DNA from: Leisingera thetidis
GTDB lineage: Bacteria > Pseudomonadota > Alphaproteobacteria > Rhodobacterales > Rhodobacteraceae
Assembly: GCF_025857195.1 (NCBI RefSeq)
Contig: NZ_CP109787.1
Span: 251,501 to 315,500, forward strand
DNA length: 64,000 bases
Direction: 5' to 3'
How positions within the stretch are numbered: the first letter of the stretch is position 1; every line of letters begins with the position of its first letter. The notes under the pieces are model-generated. The model ran no database searches. It was not told where the DNA came from and worked only from the letters and a program-made list of their open reading frames with translations. The position numbers and the translations under genes are program-made. Below, in pieces: positions 36,585 through 45,354 of the stretch.

Positions 36585-37376
36585 ATGTCTGAACTTATGA
36601 CCGACCGCGAAATCGACCGCTCCAAGATGCAGGTGAGCGACAAGGTCGCCATCGAAATCTCCAACATGAACAAGTGGTACGGGTCCTTCCACGTGCTGCG
36701 CGACATCAACCTGACGGTGAACCAGGGCGAACGCATCGTGATCGCGGGGCCCTCCGGGTCCGGCAAATCCACCCTGATCCGCTGCCTGAACGCGCTGGAA
36801 GAGCACCAGCAGGGCAGGATCGAGGTGGACGGCACGGTGCTGTCCAACGACCTCAAGAACATCGACAAGATCCGCTCCGAGGTCGGCATGGTGTTCCAGC
36901 ACTTCAACCTGTTCCCGCATCTGTCGATCCTGGAGAACTGCACGCTGGCGCCGATCTGGGTGCGCAAGACGCCCAAGAAGGAAGCCGAAGAGCGGGCGAT
37001 GCACTTCCTGGAAAAGGTGAAGATCCCCGAGCAGGCCGACAAATACCCCGGCCAGCTGTCCGGCGGCCAGCAGCAGCGTGTCGCCATTGCGCGCAGCCTG
37101 TGCATGATGCCGCGCATCATGCTGTTCGACGAGCCGACCTCGGCGCTGGACCCGGAGATGATCAAGGAGGTGCTCGACACCATGATCGAGCTCGCCGAGG
37201 AAGGCATGACCATGCTCTGCGTCACCCACGAGATGGGCTTTGCGCGGCAGGTGGCGAACCGGGTGATCTTCATGGACGCGGGCCAGATCGTCGAGCAGAA
37301 CGAGCCCGAGGAGTTCTTCAACAACCCCAAGAGCGACCGCACCAAGCTGTTCCTCAGCCAGATCCTCGGCCACTGA
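36585..37376 (+). CDS. bztD: polar amino acid ABC transporter ATP-binding protein
   Basis: ATPase of the Bzt/Aap importer, 263 residues. Walker A is GPSGSGKST, the Q-loop is in [12 protein letters not shown], the signature is [15 protein letters not shown], and Walker B is [15 protein letters not shown] with the H-switch in [15 protein letters not shown] precedes the start. It ends the operon, which has a strong terminator 22 bases downstream. Confidence 0.96.
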   Translation: MSELMTDREIDRSKMQVSDKVAIEISNMNKWYGSFHVLRDINLTVNQGERIVIAGPSGSGKSTLIRCLNALEEHQQGRIEVDGTVLSNDLKNIDKIRSEVGMVFQHFNLFPHLSILENCTLAPIWVRKTPKKEAEERAMHFLEKVKIPEQADKYPGQLSGGQQQRVAIARSLCMMPRIMLFDEPTSALDPEMIKEVLDTMIELAEEGMTMLCVTHEMGFARQVANRVIFMDAGQIVEQNEPEEFFNNPKSDRTKLFLSQILGH

Positions 37377-37397
37377 GGCCGCGGCACCGCAGATCGG

Positions 37398-37427
37398 AAA
37401 GGCCGGGCACAGCGCCCGGCCTTTTTT
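37398..37427 (+). terminator. Rho-independent terminator after bztD
   Basis: AAAGGCCGGGC/GCCCGGCCTTT around a 5-base loop, ending in a T6 run. The convergent DUF411 gene ends 5 bases beyond, so the stem may also serve its transcript. Confidence 0.9.
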
Positions 37428-37431
37428 CGTC

Positions 37432-37884
37432 TCAGCCGTGGCTGGCGAAGACCTCGGTGCGGCCGTCCGGCTTGATCAGCAGCGTGTCGAAGGCCTCGCG
37501 CTCCTCGCCCATTTCCATCCCCGGCGAGCCGACCGGCATTCCCGGCACCGTCAGCCCCAGCGCATCAGGGCGCTCTGCCAGCAGCCGCCGGATGTCGGCG
37601 GCGGGCACATGGCCCTCGATCACATAGGCGCCGGCCAGCGCGGTGTGGCAGGAGGCCAGCTCACCGGTGATGCCCAGCTGCTCCTTCATCTGCCACAGCT
37701 GGTCATCGGGAACCTCGCGCACCTCGGTCTCCAGCCCGGCGGCGGCCAGATGATCGGCCCAGGCGGTGCAGCAGCCGCAGGCCGGCGATTTCATGATCCG
37801 GATGGCCTCTTCCTGCGCCGCGAAGGCGGGGAGGGAGGCAAGCGGCAGGGCGGCTGCGGCCAGCAGCAGGGAACGGCGGTGCAT
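37432..37884 (-). CDS. DUF411 metal-binding secreted protein
   Basis: Small periplasmic protein of the DUF411 family, often linked to copper handling, 150 residues. ATG 37884 is preferred over an upstream TTG. An Arg-Arg signal sequence (HRRSLLLAAAALPLASLPAFA) suggests export, perhaps by Tat. The family motif KSPACGCCTAW (Cys-Gly-Cys-Cys) and a later ASCHTA and GHVPA are present, with Met-rich PGMPVGSPGMEMG near the C-terminus, suitable for copper. No other copper genes are adjacent. Confidence 0.85.
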   Translation of the reverse strand: MHRRSLLLAAAALPLASLPAFAAQEEAIRIMKSPACGCCTAWADHLAAAGLETEVREVPDDQLWQMKEQLGITGELASCHTALAGAYVIEGHVPAADIRRLLAERPDALGLTVPGMPVGSPGMEMGEEREAFDTLLIKPDGRTEVFASHG

Positions 37885-38020
37885 GGAGGTTTCCAATCCT
37901 GAAAAACTTCGGTCCGCCGCAAAATCTAGGCCTGCGGCGGCGCAAATTCCAGAACCCTCCCGCGCGGGATGCGGCGGCGTGCCGCAGGAGGCCGGGGCAG
38001 TGCCCGGCCTCCTGCATCGC

Positions 38021-38449
38021 CTAGCGCGGGTCCAGGATCATGCGGATTTCCGCATGGCCGAAAAACGGATTCACCTGGCGGCGGGCTTCCGTGAAGCCGT
38101 ACCGGCGGTAGAACCGCTGCGCGCGCGTGTTTTCCGCAAAGACGTCAAGCTCCAGCCGCGGGCGCGATGCGCAGGCCTTGTCCAGCAGCACGCGGCCCAG
38201 GCCGCGGCCCTGCCAGGCGGGCCGGATGAACAGGCCGCCGACCTCGGCGCCGAGCAGCGAGATGAATCCTGCCGGCGTGCCTGCCGGCGCGCTGATCCAG
38301 GTCTCGGCCATGTCCAGGAACGTGTCGCGGATCATGGTCTCGGCCTGAACCACCAGTTCCGGGCTCAGAAACGGATGGGCCAGGGCATTGGCGTCCCGCC
38401 AGATGGAAAGAACGGCTTCCTTGTCGGGAGCCTCATAGGGTCTGATCAT
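38021..38449 (-). CDS. GNAT family N-acetyltransferase
   Basis: Acetyl-CoA-dependent acetyltransferase of unknown substrate, 142 residues. The acetyl-CoA-binding motif A is GGLFIRPAWQGRGLGRVLLD (about 70-89), and motif B is VFAENTRAQRFYRRYGF. The C-terminus has HAEIRMILD. It stands alone between DUF411 and the phosphatase genes on the same strand, with gaps of more than 100 bases on each side. Confidence 0.88.
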   Translation of the reverse strand: MIRPYEAPDKEAVLSIWRDANALAHPFLSPELVVQAETMIRDTFLDMAETWISAPAGTPAGFISLLGAEVGGLFIRPAWQGRGLGRVLLDKACASRPRLELDVFAENTRAQRFYRRYGFTEARRQVNPFFGHAEIRMILDPR

Positions 38450-38615
38450 TGTCAGGGGTATCCCAGGTTGTGCTGCGCTTTCGGCAGCATGTGTCCGGTT
38501 TTGTCAAGCAACAACCATCACGCCGCCAGCCCGAAGAGGCTGGTGTTCGCGTTTCGGTCAGTGCGCGCGGCGCCGTGGCGCCGCAGATCAACGGGACATA
38601 AAATCTCCTGGTTCC

Positions 38616-38641
38616 GTGCGCGCAGGATAGCCTGCGCGCAC
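38616..38641 (-). terminator. hairpin after the SixA-like gene
   Basis: A perfect 11-base-pair stem, GTGCGCGCAGG/CCTGCGCGCAC, with a 4-base loop, 13 bases beyond the stop of the - strand phosphatase gene. There is no U-run directly after it; termination is likely but not certain. Confidence 0.55.
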
Positions 38642-38654
38642 AGGCCCTGCAAGC

Positions 38655-39152
38655 TTACTCGCCCAGCAATTCCCGCGGCACCGCAAAATCGATCGCCTTG
38701 CCGCTGCTCCAGCCGAGATCCTTCCAGCGGTCGATTGCAAATTCCGCCACCAGCGTGGCCCCGGTGGGGTAGTCGTCAAACCGTGAATGGTCCGGCGGGC
38801 AGGACACGATGGAATGGGCAAAGGCGGCAATGCCGGGATTGTGGCCGATCAGCATGACCCGCTGCTGGCCGGCCTCGCTGAGCACCTTGAACATGATCTC
38901 CGAATTGGCGTGGTACAGCCGTTCGGTGAAGGTGGCGGGCACCCCCAGCTCCATCAGCTCGCAGGTCTCGCGGGCCCGCTGCGCCGAGGAGCAGATCACC
39001 TGATCCGGCAGGCCGCCGATGTCCCGCAGCCAGGCGGCGATGGCGGGGGCAGAGCGGCGTCCTCTCTTGTTCAGCGGACGGGCGTGGTCGCTGGGCACAT
39101 TGGTGTCCCAGGCGGATTTGGCGTGGCGGGTCAGGATCAGGGTGCAGGTCAT
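38655..39152 (-). CDS. SixA-like histidine phosphatase
   Basis: Histidine phosphatase superfamily (phosphoglycerate mutase fold), 165 residues, like SixA. The catalytic RHG-type motif is TRHAKSAW (Arg9-His10), and the second His lies in LIGHNPGIAAFA. The insertion typical of larger mutases is missing. Its start overlaps the end of the upstream ferredoxin gene by 4 bases, so the two are coupled. The substrate is unknown. Confidence 0.88.
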   Translation of the reverse strand: MTCTLILTRHAKSAWDTNVPSDHARPLNKRGRRSAPAIAAWLRDIGGLPDQVICSSAQRARETCELMELGVPATFTERLYHANSEIMFKVLSEAGQQRVMLIGHNPGIAAFAHSIVSCPPDHSRFDDYPTGATLVAEFAIDRWKDLGWSSGKAIDFAVPRELLGE

Positions 39153-39874
39153 TGCGGATGAAAATGCCTCATGTGATGTGCGGTTTGTTCGGGGTCGCGG
39201 CCGGCGCCGCTGCTGAGCGGGCAGGCCCGCCGGGCAAGGCAGCCGCCGGTCATGCAGCCGGCGCCTGCGCTGGTGTCGAGATATGCGTGGCAGGCCGCCA
39301 GATCGTAGGGGCCCCCGTCTGCCAGGGCGCCGGCGGGGCAGGCGCTGAGGCAGGGGCGGGTGCCGCAGCTGCGGCAGGGAGAGTCTGCCAAAGGCGGAGG
39401 GGGGATGTCAAATTCCTGTTTGAAATGAAGGGCCCCCCGCAAGGATATCAGCATGCCGCTGCGATCATGCACCAGCATCTGCGACGGTGATGTGAAGAAC
39501 CGCCCCGAGGCCAGCGCCCAGTTGATAAAGGGGGTATGGGGCGGCCCGCCAAAGGGAAAGAACGCCGTGCCGTCCAGTTCCCCGGCCAGGGTGCCGACCA
39601 CCCGCTGCGACCAGCGGTCCACCGGATCGGGGCTGCCGTCAGTGAACTCGGGGCTGGATTTGAATGCCGGCCAGAACCCCTCGGCGGTGCCCAGCAGGAC
39701 CAGGGTGCCGCCGTCCAGCCGCTGCACCGGCTGCCGCCGCGGCTGCAGCGCGCCTTGGATCACCAGCCCGGCCTGCGCGGCCGCGGCTGCGATCAAGGGA
39801 TAGGAAGGCACGCCCCGGGCACGGGCGGCGGGCAGGTCGGTCAGGGGCATGGGCGGCGTCCGGTCAGCTGGCAT
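39149..39874 (-). CDS. two-[4Fe-4S] ferredoxin-domain protein, QueG-like
   Basis: Iron-sulfur protein of 241 residues. Eight Cys form two cluster motifs: Cys167, 170, 175 and 179 (CRSCGTRPCLSACP) and Cys195, 207, 212 and 218 (CHAYL, CMTGGCLARRACP). The N-terminal half resembles the C-terminal ferredoxin-bearing family related to epoxyqueuosine reductase but is much shorter, so queuosine synthesis should not be assumed. Start 39874 or 39850 is possible. It is coupled to the SixA-like gene. Confidence 0.8.
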   Translation of the reverse strand: MPADRTPPMPLTDLPAARARGVPSYPLIAAAAAQAGLVIQGALQPRRQPVQRLDGGTLVLLGTAEGFWPAFKSSPEFTDGSPDPVDRWSQRVVGTLAGELDGTAFFPFGGPPHTPFINWALASGRFFTSPSQMLVHDRSGMLISLRGALHFKQEFDIPPPPLADSPCRSCGTRPCLSACPAGALADGGPYDLAACHAYLDTSAGAGCMTGGCLARRACPLSSGAGRDPEQTAHHMRHFHPQ

Positions 39875-39958
39875 GCGGCGAGCCTAGCAGCGCAAGCCTG
39901 CCTGCCGGAGCGGAAAAGCGTCCCGCAATGGCCTGCCGGCGTCTTCCTGCCGCCCGGC

Positions 39959-40753
39959 TCAGAAGCGGCGGAACGGCAGCCGCAGGCTCCAGCCCAGCCG
40001 CGCAGGCCGCCCGTCCTGCCATTGCAGCCCCACGGTCATGCCCGCATGGCCCCGGCCGGGCTCTGCGGTATAGGTGCCGAAGATCCGGTCCCAGACCGAC
40101 AGCGCAAAGCCGTAGTTGCTGTCATGCTCGGCGCGCCGCACCGAATGGTGCACCCGGTGCATATCCGGCGTCACCAGCCCCAGCCGCAGGATCCGCTCCA
40201 GCCGCGGCGGCAGCGCCAGGTTGGCGTGGGTGAACAGCGCGGTGCCGTTCAGGAGCAGCTCAAACAGCAGCACCGCCGGCGCCGAGGGCCCCAGCAGATA
40301 GACCAGCCCGATCTTCAGCAGCATCGACAGGGCAATCTCCAGCGGGTGAAAGCGCACAGCGGTGGTCACATCCATGTCGCGGTCAGCGTGATGCACCCGG
40401 TGCAGCCGCCACAACAGCGGCACCTTGTGGGTCACCAGATGCTGCAGCCAGACCGCGAAATCCAGCACCAGCACCGCCAGCAGCCCCTCCAGCCAGACCG
40501 GCCAGCGCAGCGCATTCAGCAGCCCCCACCCCTGCCCGGCGGCATCCAGCGCCGCCCCCACCGCCAGCAGCGGCAGGCCAAGCGCCAGCGCCCGCAGGGT
40601 CAGCGTGTTCAGGACGGTGATCGAGAGGTTGGTCAGCCAGCGCCGCTGCCGCGGCAGGGTCCGGGCCCGCCGCGGCGCCCGGGCCTCGGCCGCTGCAAAC
40701 AGCGCAAACAGGCCCAGGAAGACGGCCAGGCGGATCAGGCTTTCATGCTCCAT
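39959..40753 (-). CDS. sterol desaturase/fatty acid hydroxylase family protein
   Basis: Membrane di-iron hydroxylase of unknown lipid substrate, 264 residues. Histidine boxes are visible: His105-xxx-His109 (LQHLVTHK), His118-xx-His121-His122 (LHRVHHAD), and a later HRVHHS with HDSNYGF. There are several hydrophobic segments. ATG 40753 was chosen because the longer frame upstream runs into the dispersed repeat at 40851-40905. It is a single gene. Confidence 0.88.
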   Translation of the reverse strand: MEHESLIRLAVFLGLFALFAAAEARAPRRARTLPRQRRWLTNLSITVLNTLTLRALALGLPLLAVGAALDAAGQGWGLLNALRWPVWLEGLLAVLVLDFAVWLQHLVTHKVPLLWRLHRVHHADRDMDVTTAVRFHPLEIALSMLLKIGLVYLLGPSAPAVLLFELLLNGTALFTHANLALPPRLERILRLGLVTPDMHRVHHSVRRAEHDSNYGFALSVWDRIFGTYTAEPGRGHAGMTVGLQWQDGRPARLGWSLRLPFRRF

Positions 40754-40850
40754 GCATGCAGCGATGCGCATATACGGCCAAAAAGCAAGCCGGCACCGCG
40801 CGGCCCCCGGCGCGCCGCCGGAGACAAGGATCCCCTGTTCATCTGGCCGG

Positions 40851-40905
40851 AAATATCCCGGGGTGAATTGGCCCAAGGGGCCAACAGGGGCAGCGCCCCT
40901 CCGCC
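40851..40905 (+). repeat. dispersed intergenic repeat, copy 2
   Basis: AAATATCCCGGGGTGAATTG with GGCC, then a short variable part and GGGGCAGCGCCCCTCCGCC (40887-40905), matching 25733-25786. It lies between the sterol desaturase-family start and the argB end. Confidence 0.75.
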
Positions 40906-40936
40906 GGCCGCCTCAGCCCGCCCGGACCCGGAAGCC

Positions 40937-41797
40937 TCAGGCGCGGATCATCGAGCCCGCGCCGTGATCGGTGTACAGCTCCAGCAGCACCGAATTCTGC
41001 ACCCGCCCGTCGACGATGATGCAGGCGCGCACGCCGCCCCGGACCGCGTCCAGCGCGGTTTCGGTCTTGGGGATCATGCCGCCCGCGATCACGCCGCTGG
41101 CGGTCATCTCCTCGACATCGGCCGCCGTCAGCTCGGTCACCACGTCGCCGTCGGCATTCTTGACCCCGGCCACATCGGTCAGCAGCAAGAGCCGGTCGGC
41201 GGTCAGCGCCTTGGCGATGGCGCCGGCGGCGGTGTCGCCGTTGATATTGTAGGTCTCGCCATTGCGGCCGCCGCCGATCGGGGCGATCACCGGAATCATG
41301 TTCTTCTCGAACAGCCCGTGCAGCACCTTGGGGTCCATCTCGGCGGGCGCGCCGACAAAGCCCAGATCCGGGTCGGCCTGATCGCAGGTGATCAGGCTGG
41401 CGTCCTTGCCCGACAGCCCCACCGCGCGGCCGCCCTGGCTGTTGATGGCCTGCACGATGCGCTTGTTGACGACGCCGGACAGCACCATCTCCACCACTTC
41501 CATGGTGGCGGCGTCCGTGACCCGCTTGCCGTTCACGAACTCCGATTTGATCTGCAGCTTGTCCAGCATCGCATTGATCATCGGGCCGCCGCCGTGCACG
41601 ATCACCGGGTTCACCCCGACCTGGCGCATCAGCACGATGTCGCGGGCAAAGGTCTCCATCGCCTCGTCGCTGCCCATGGCGTGGCCGCCCAGCTTGATGA
41701 CGACAATGGCCCCGGCAAAGCGCTGGAAATACGGCAGCGCGCTGGAGAGGGTTTCGGCGGTGGCAATCCAATCGCGGTTCATATCTTGTTTCTTCAT
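40937..41797 (-). CDS. argB: acetylglutamate kinase
   Basis: Second step of arginine synthesis: phosphorylates N-acetylglutamate. It has 286 residues from ATG 41797, the family's usual start ([20 protein letters not shown]). Active-site motifs are [13 protein letters not shown] (Lys35), [10 protein letters not shown] (66-75) and [14 protein letters not shown]. It is separated from the yidC-engB run by an SDR gene on the other strand and a PepSY gene. Confidence 0.96.
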   Translation of the reverse strand: MKKQDMNRDWIATAETLSSALPYFQRFAGAIVVIKLGGHAMGSDEAMETFARDIVLMRQVGVNPVIVHGGGPMINAMLDKLQIKSEFVNGKRVTDAATMEVVEMVLSGVVNKRIVQAINSQGGRAVGLSGKDASLITCDQADPDLGFVGAPAEMDPKVLHGLFEKNMIPVIAPIGGGRNGETYNINGDTAAGAIAKALTADRLLLLTDVAGVKNADGDVVTELTAADVEEMTASGVIAGGMIPKTETALDAVRGGVRACIIVDGRVQNSVLLELYTDHGAGSMIRA

Positions 41798-41932
41798 TGC
41801 TGCATCATCCCTTGGCATGAATGTGTTACGAGGTTCCGCCGCCGCTGCCAAGGGCCGGCTTTGGGCGCTGCCCGTTGCAGATGGCAGCGCGGATGCTAGG
41901 CTCACGCCAGATTCTCTCATGAGGAAAGCGCC

Positions 41933-42661
41933 ATGCGCCAGAAGACACTACTGCTGACCGGCGCCAGCCGCGGCATCGGCCATGCCACCGTGCGCCGCTT
42001 CAATGCCGAGGGCTGGCGGGTGATCACCTGCTCGCGCCATCCGTTTCCCGTGGAATGCCCCTGGGGCGGCGGCCAGGAAAACCATGTGCAGCTGGACCTG
42101 TCGGACCCGTCGGACACGATCAACGCGGTGGGCCAGATCCAGGAGCTGCTGGACGGCCAGCTGGATGCCTTGGTCAACAACGCCGGGATTTCGCCCAAGG
42201 GCCCGGACGGCGGGCGCCTCAATACGCTCAACACCGACCTGATGGACTGGGGCAAGGTGTTTCACGTGAATTTCTTTGCCTCGGTGGTGCTGGCACGGGG
42301 CCTGAAGGATGAGCTGGCGGCAGCCAGGGGGTCGGTTGTCAACGTGACCTCGATCGCGGGCAGCCGGGTGCATCCCTTTGCGGGGGCCGCCTATGCCACC
42401 TCCAAGGCGGCGCTGGCGGCGCTGACGCGGGAGATGGCGCATGACTTCGGCCCCCTGGGCGTGCGGGTGAACGCGATTGCGCCGGGGGAGGTGGAGACCT
42501 CGATCCTGTCGCCCGGCACCGATAAGATCGTCGAGAAGCTGCCGATGCAGCGGCTGGGCCAGCCCGAGGAGGTGGCGGCGGCGATCTATTTCCTGTGCTC
42601 GCAGGAAAGCTCCTATATCTCCGGCACCGAGATCGAGGTGAACGGGGCGCAGCACGTCTAA
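41933..42661 (+). CDS. short-chain dehydrogenase/reductase
   Basis: NAD(P)-dependent oxidoreductase, 242 residues. The cofactor motif is [10 protein letters not shown] (9-18), NNAG lies in ALVNNAGIS, catalytic Ser in VNVTSIAGS, and YATSK is the YxxxK pair; [22 protein letters not shown] is the typical C-terminus. The substrate is not evident. It is divergent from argB (start-to-start gap 135 bases) and ends before a repeat-rich interval. Confidence 0.92.
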   Translation: MRQKTLLLTGASRGIGHATVRRFNAEGWRVITCSRHPFPVECPWGGGQENHVQLDLSDPSDTINAVGQIQELLDGQLDALVNNAGISPKGPDGGRLNTLNTDLMDWGKVFHVNFFASVVLARGLKDELAAARGSVVNVTSIAGSRVHPFAGAAYATSKAALAALTREMAHDFGPLGVRVNAIAPGEVETSILSPGTDKIVEKLPMQRLGQPEEVAAAIYFLCSQESSYISGTEIEVNGAQHV

Positions 42662-42666
42662 AGCCC

Positions 42667-42842
42667 GGAATCAAGCGCGCAGCGCGCCGGGCAACGCCCG
42701 TCCGCCCCGTCACGCCGGAGGCGTGCTTTCAGCACGACGGGCGTTTTGCAACGGGTTCGCCATACGCTGCCTGGGATGCGGTTCGCGGGAAAAACTGCCA
42801 CACTCGAGGCCGGGACGCCCGCCCGGCGGACGGGCGTTGCCC
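42667..42842 (+). repeat. REP-like element, copy 2, with long inverted repeat and terminator
   Basis: This gap after the SDR gene holds three overlapping structures. GGGCAACGCCCGTCCGCC (42689-42706) has a perfect 18-base inverted copy at 42825-42842. AACGCCCGTC (42693-42702) also pairs with GACGGGCGTT (42736-42745), followed by TT, as a terminator. The 28-base palindromic repeat at 42710-42737 (CGTGCT-TTC-AGCACG inside) matches 2161-2188 inverted. The two long pairings are mutually exclusive. Confidence 0.65.
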
Positions 42843-42868
42843 TGTATTTATGCTGCGCCTCCGCGTGA

Positions 42869-44266
42869 TCAGCTCACCGCGCGTTTCAGAGGCGGCAGGT
42901 TGCCCAGCAGCAGCACGTCAAAGGCCAGCGCCGCCAACAGCGCCAGGCCGGTCAGCGGGAAGGCCAGCGAGACCAGCACGGCGATCAGCGCAGCCCCTTT
43001 CCAGAACGGCATTTCCGCCGGTTCCGGCGGTGCGGCCAGGCGGGCGGCACCGGCGGGGCGGCGCTTGACCCACATCACCAGGCCGGAGACGCAGGTAAAG
43101 ATCACCGCGAGGCAGAACACCACGTTCAGGATAAAGCTCCAGGTGCCCATCAGCCCCATATGGAAGGGGATGCTGACGGCCATCGCCTTGCCCGCGAGCG
43201 AGTAGTCGCCGTATTTCACATCCGCCAGGATCCTGCCGCTGTACTGGTCCACATGCACGGTGCGGTCGATGAAGGGGCTTTCGCCGTCGCCGCTCATGCT
43301 GTCGCGGTTGAGGGTCCAGACACCGGACCCGCCGCCCGGATAGGCAAGGCGGAAGCGGCCCTCCATCCCCAGGCTCCGTCCCAGGGCGATCAGGCTGGCG
43401 GCATCCACGGGTGCGCCCTCGGCTACGCCGGTGATCCCTGCGTCAGAGCCGGAGGCGGGCATCGGGGTCTGTTCCAGCGCCCAGGGCACATCGTTGGTGG
43501 ACCCGTGGTTCATGCTGGCGTGGATGTCGTCCGACAGCGGCACGCTGTCCCATTTTGCCGCCGGGAAGGTGCTCCAGGCCTGCACCAGCTGACCGCCCCA
43601 GATGCCGGTCCAGGACAGGCCCGAGATCAGGAACACCACCAGGAGCGCCGACATCCAGAAGCCGGTCACCGCATGCAGGTTCTTCCACAGGGCGCGGCCG
43701 CGGGCGCGCAGGTTGGGGACAAAGGCGCTGGCGGCATTGCCGCGCGGCCACCACAGGTACAGCCCGGTCAGCACCAGCACGATGCCCAGGCCCGCGGCCA
43801 CTTCGATCAGCCGGTCGCCAATGTCGCCGATCAGCAGGGTGGAGTGGATGCTGTCGGCCAGATCGTACCAGCCGGCGCGGCGGTCCCAGACCCCGATCAC
43901 CTCGCCGCTGTACTGGTTCAGGGCGACCAGGCGCTGGCCGTCATCTGTTTTCACCCGGAACACGGCGGCCAGATCAGGCGCCTTGGGGCCGATCCATTCG
44001 GCAATGGTGCCGGGCTGGGCAGCTAGGACGGCGGCCTCCTGCTCAGGGATGCTCAGCTCGGCTGCGCCTTGGGTCACGCTGATCTTCTCGCCGTCGCGGC
44101 CGTCCACTTGGGTGATGAACATCATCATCAGGCCGGTGACGGCCAGCATGATCAGGAAGGGCACCACAAACAGGCCGGCATAGAAGTGCCAGCGCCAGGC
44201 GGCGAAGTAGAATTTCTCGGCAAGCGGGCGCGATGGGCCCGCGGGATGCGGTTGGCTGGTCGCCAT
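42869..44266 (-). CDS. PepSY-associated transmembrane protein
   Basis: Inner-membrane protein of the PepSY_TM family, 465 residues. ATG 44266 has GGAGA upstream. TM1 (about 28-52) contains GLFVVPFLIMLAVTGLMMMF, TM2 is near LTGLYLWWPR, TM3 near SALLVVFLISGLSWTGIW, and TM4 near residue 395, with two more hydrophobic segments at the C-terminus. Conserved His residues flank the helices (WRWHFYAGL, LHAVTGFW). The family is linked with siderophore or haem ferric reduction. It lies downstream of a DUF2946 gene, a frequent partner. Confidence 0.87.
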   Translation of the reverse strand: MATSQPHPAGPSRPLAEKFYFAAWRWHFYAGLFVVPFLIMLAVTGLMMMFITQVDGRDGEKISVTQGAAELSIPEQEAAVLAAQPGTIAEWIGPKAPDLAAVFRVKTDDGQRLVALNQYSGEVIGVWDRRAGWYDLADSIHSTLLIGDIGDRLIEVAAGLGIVLVLTGLYLWWPRGNAASAFVPNLRARGRALWKNLHAVTGFWMSALLVVFLISGLSWTGIWGGQLVQAWSTFPAAKWDSVPLSDDIHASMNHGSTNDVPWALEQTPMPASGSDAGITGVAEGAPVDAASLIALGRSLGMEGRFRLAYPGGGSGVWTLNRDSMSGDGESPFIDRTVHVDQYSGRILADVKYGDYSLAGKAMAVSIPFHMGLMGTWSFILNVVFCLAVIFTCVSGLVMWVKRRPAGAARLAAPPEPAEMPFWKGAALIAVLVSLAFPLTGLALLAALAFDVLLLGNLPPLKRAVS

Positions 44267-44335
44267 TGGGTCTCTCCATATCGGAACGGGGCCGGGCACG
44301 AATGTGCCGGCGGAAATCATTGGGTGTTCAGAAAG

Positions 44336-44701
44336 TCAGGAGAGCGCGGGCGGGCCGCGGGCGTCATAGCGCCAGTGGAAGCCGGCGGTATGGTGGGTGA
44401 AGGCCTCGCGCGACCAGCGGTCAGTCAGCGGGGGCTCAATGTTCAGATCAATCAGGCTGCCCGGCAGCAATGCCACCGCGCCAAGCGCCGCAAAGGGGCA
44501 GCTGCGGTCTTCCATCTGGTCAGCGGGGGCATGGGGCGCGCCGCTGTCCAGATCGACCCAGGCTTCAACCGGGCCGCTGCCGGTACAGATCACCAGCAGC
44601 ACCTTGCCGTCCTGCGCCGAGGCCGGCATCCAGCCGGACGGGATCAGCCCGGCCACGGCCAGGGCAATCACAACCAGCAGGGAGGGCAGGCGGCGCAGCA
44701 C
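44336..44701 (-). CDS. DUF2946 secreted protein
   Basis: Small protein of about 121 residues starting at GTG 44701, six bases past the engB stop. It has an N-terminal hydrophobic signal segment (LPSLLVVIALAVAGLIPSGWMPASA) and the family pattern VLLVICTGSGPVEAWVD followed by SCPFAALGAVALL, with Cys residues in both. DUF2946 genes often lie near TonB receptors and PepSY proteins; metal handling is suspected but unproven. No strong ribosome binding site is seen, so it may be translated by coupling with engB. Confidence 0.7.
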   Translation of the reverse strand: MLRRLPSLLVVIALAVAGLIPSGWMPASAQDGKVLLVICTGSGPVEAWVDLDSGAPHAPADQMEDRSCPFAALGAVALLPGSLIDLNIEPPLTDRWSREAFTHHTAGFHWRYDARGPPALS

Positions 44702-44706
44702 GTTAG

Positions 44707-45354
44707 TTACAGCCCGGCGATGATCGAGCGCAGGGTGGCGATGCCGTCGCCCTTCTCGGAGGAGGTCAGCACGATCTCCGGATAGGCGGCGGGATGTTTG
44801 GCCAGCGCGCCCTTGACCTGCTCCAGCACCTTGGCGCGGTCCTTTTCCTTGACCTTGTCGGCCTTGGTCATCACGCATTGGAAGGTGACGGCCGCGCTGT
44901 CCAGGAGCTTCATGATTTCCGCATCCACGGATTTCACCCCGTGGCGGCTGTCGATCAGCACAAAGGCGCGGCGCAGGTTCTGGCGGCCGCTGAGGTAGCG
45001 CTTCAGCAGCTTCTGCCATTGCTCCACGATCTTCAGCGGCGCATTGGCGTAGCCATAGCCGGGCAGGTCGACCAGATACAGCTCCGGCCCCTGGGTGAAG
45101 AAGTTGATCTCCTGGGTGCGGCCCGGCGTGTTCGACGCCCGCGCGATCCCCTTGGTGCCGGTGAGGGCGTTGATCAGGCTCGACTTGCCGACGTTGGAGC
45201 GGCCGGCAAAGCAGACCTCGACCCGGTCGGCATCGGGCAGGCCGTTCATCGCGACCACGCCTTTCAGGAATTCGGTCTCGCCGGCAAACAGCTTGCGGCC
45301 TTTTTCGGCGGAGAGGTCATCCGGCGCGTCGGCCAGGGAAAATTGCATCTGCAT
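44707..45354 (-). CDS. engB: ribosome biogenesis GTP-binding protein EngB/YsxC
   Basis: Essential-type GTPase in 50S assembly, 215 residues from ATG 45354. G1 is GRSNVGKSS (51-59), G3 is DLPGYGYA, G4 is TKADKV and G5 lies in LTSSEKGDG. Its ATG shares one base with the TGA of the upstream MOSC gene, so translation is coupled. It belongs to the conserved yidC-MOSC-engB run. Confidence 0.95.
   Translation of the reverse strand: MQMQFSLADAPDDLSAEKGRKLFAGETEFLKGVVAMNGLPDADRVEVCFAGRSNVGKSSLINALTGTKGIARASNTPGRTQEINFFTQGPELYLVDLPGYGYANAPLKIVEQWQKLLKRYLSGRQNLRRAFVLIDSRHGVKSVDAEIMKLLDSAAVTFQCVMTKADKVKEKDRAKVLEQVKGALAKHPAAYPEIVLTSSEKGDGIATLRSIIAGL

Noticed and set aside
40754..40876. N-terminal extension of the sterol desaturase-family protein
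   Set aside because: The extra 41 codons run through the dispersed repeat at 40851-40905, and the shorter start matches the family's hydrophobic N-terminus.
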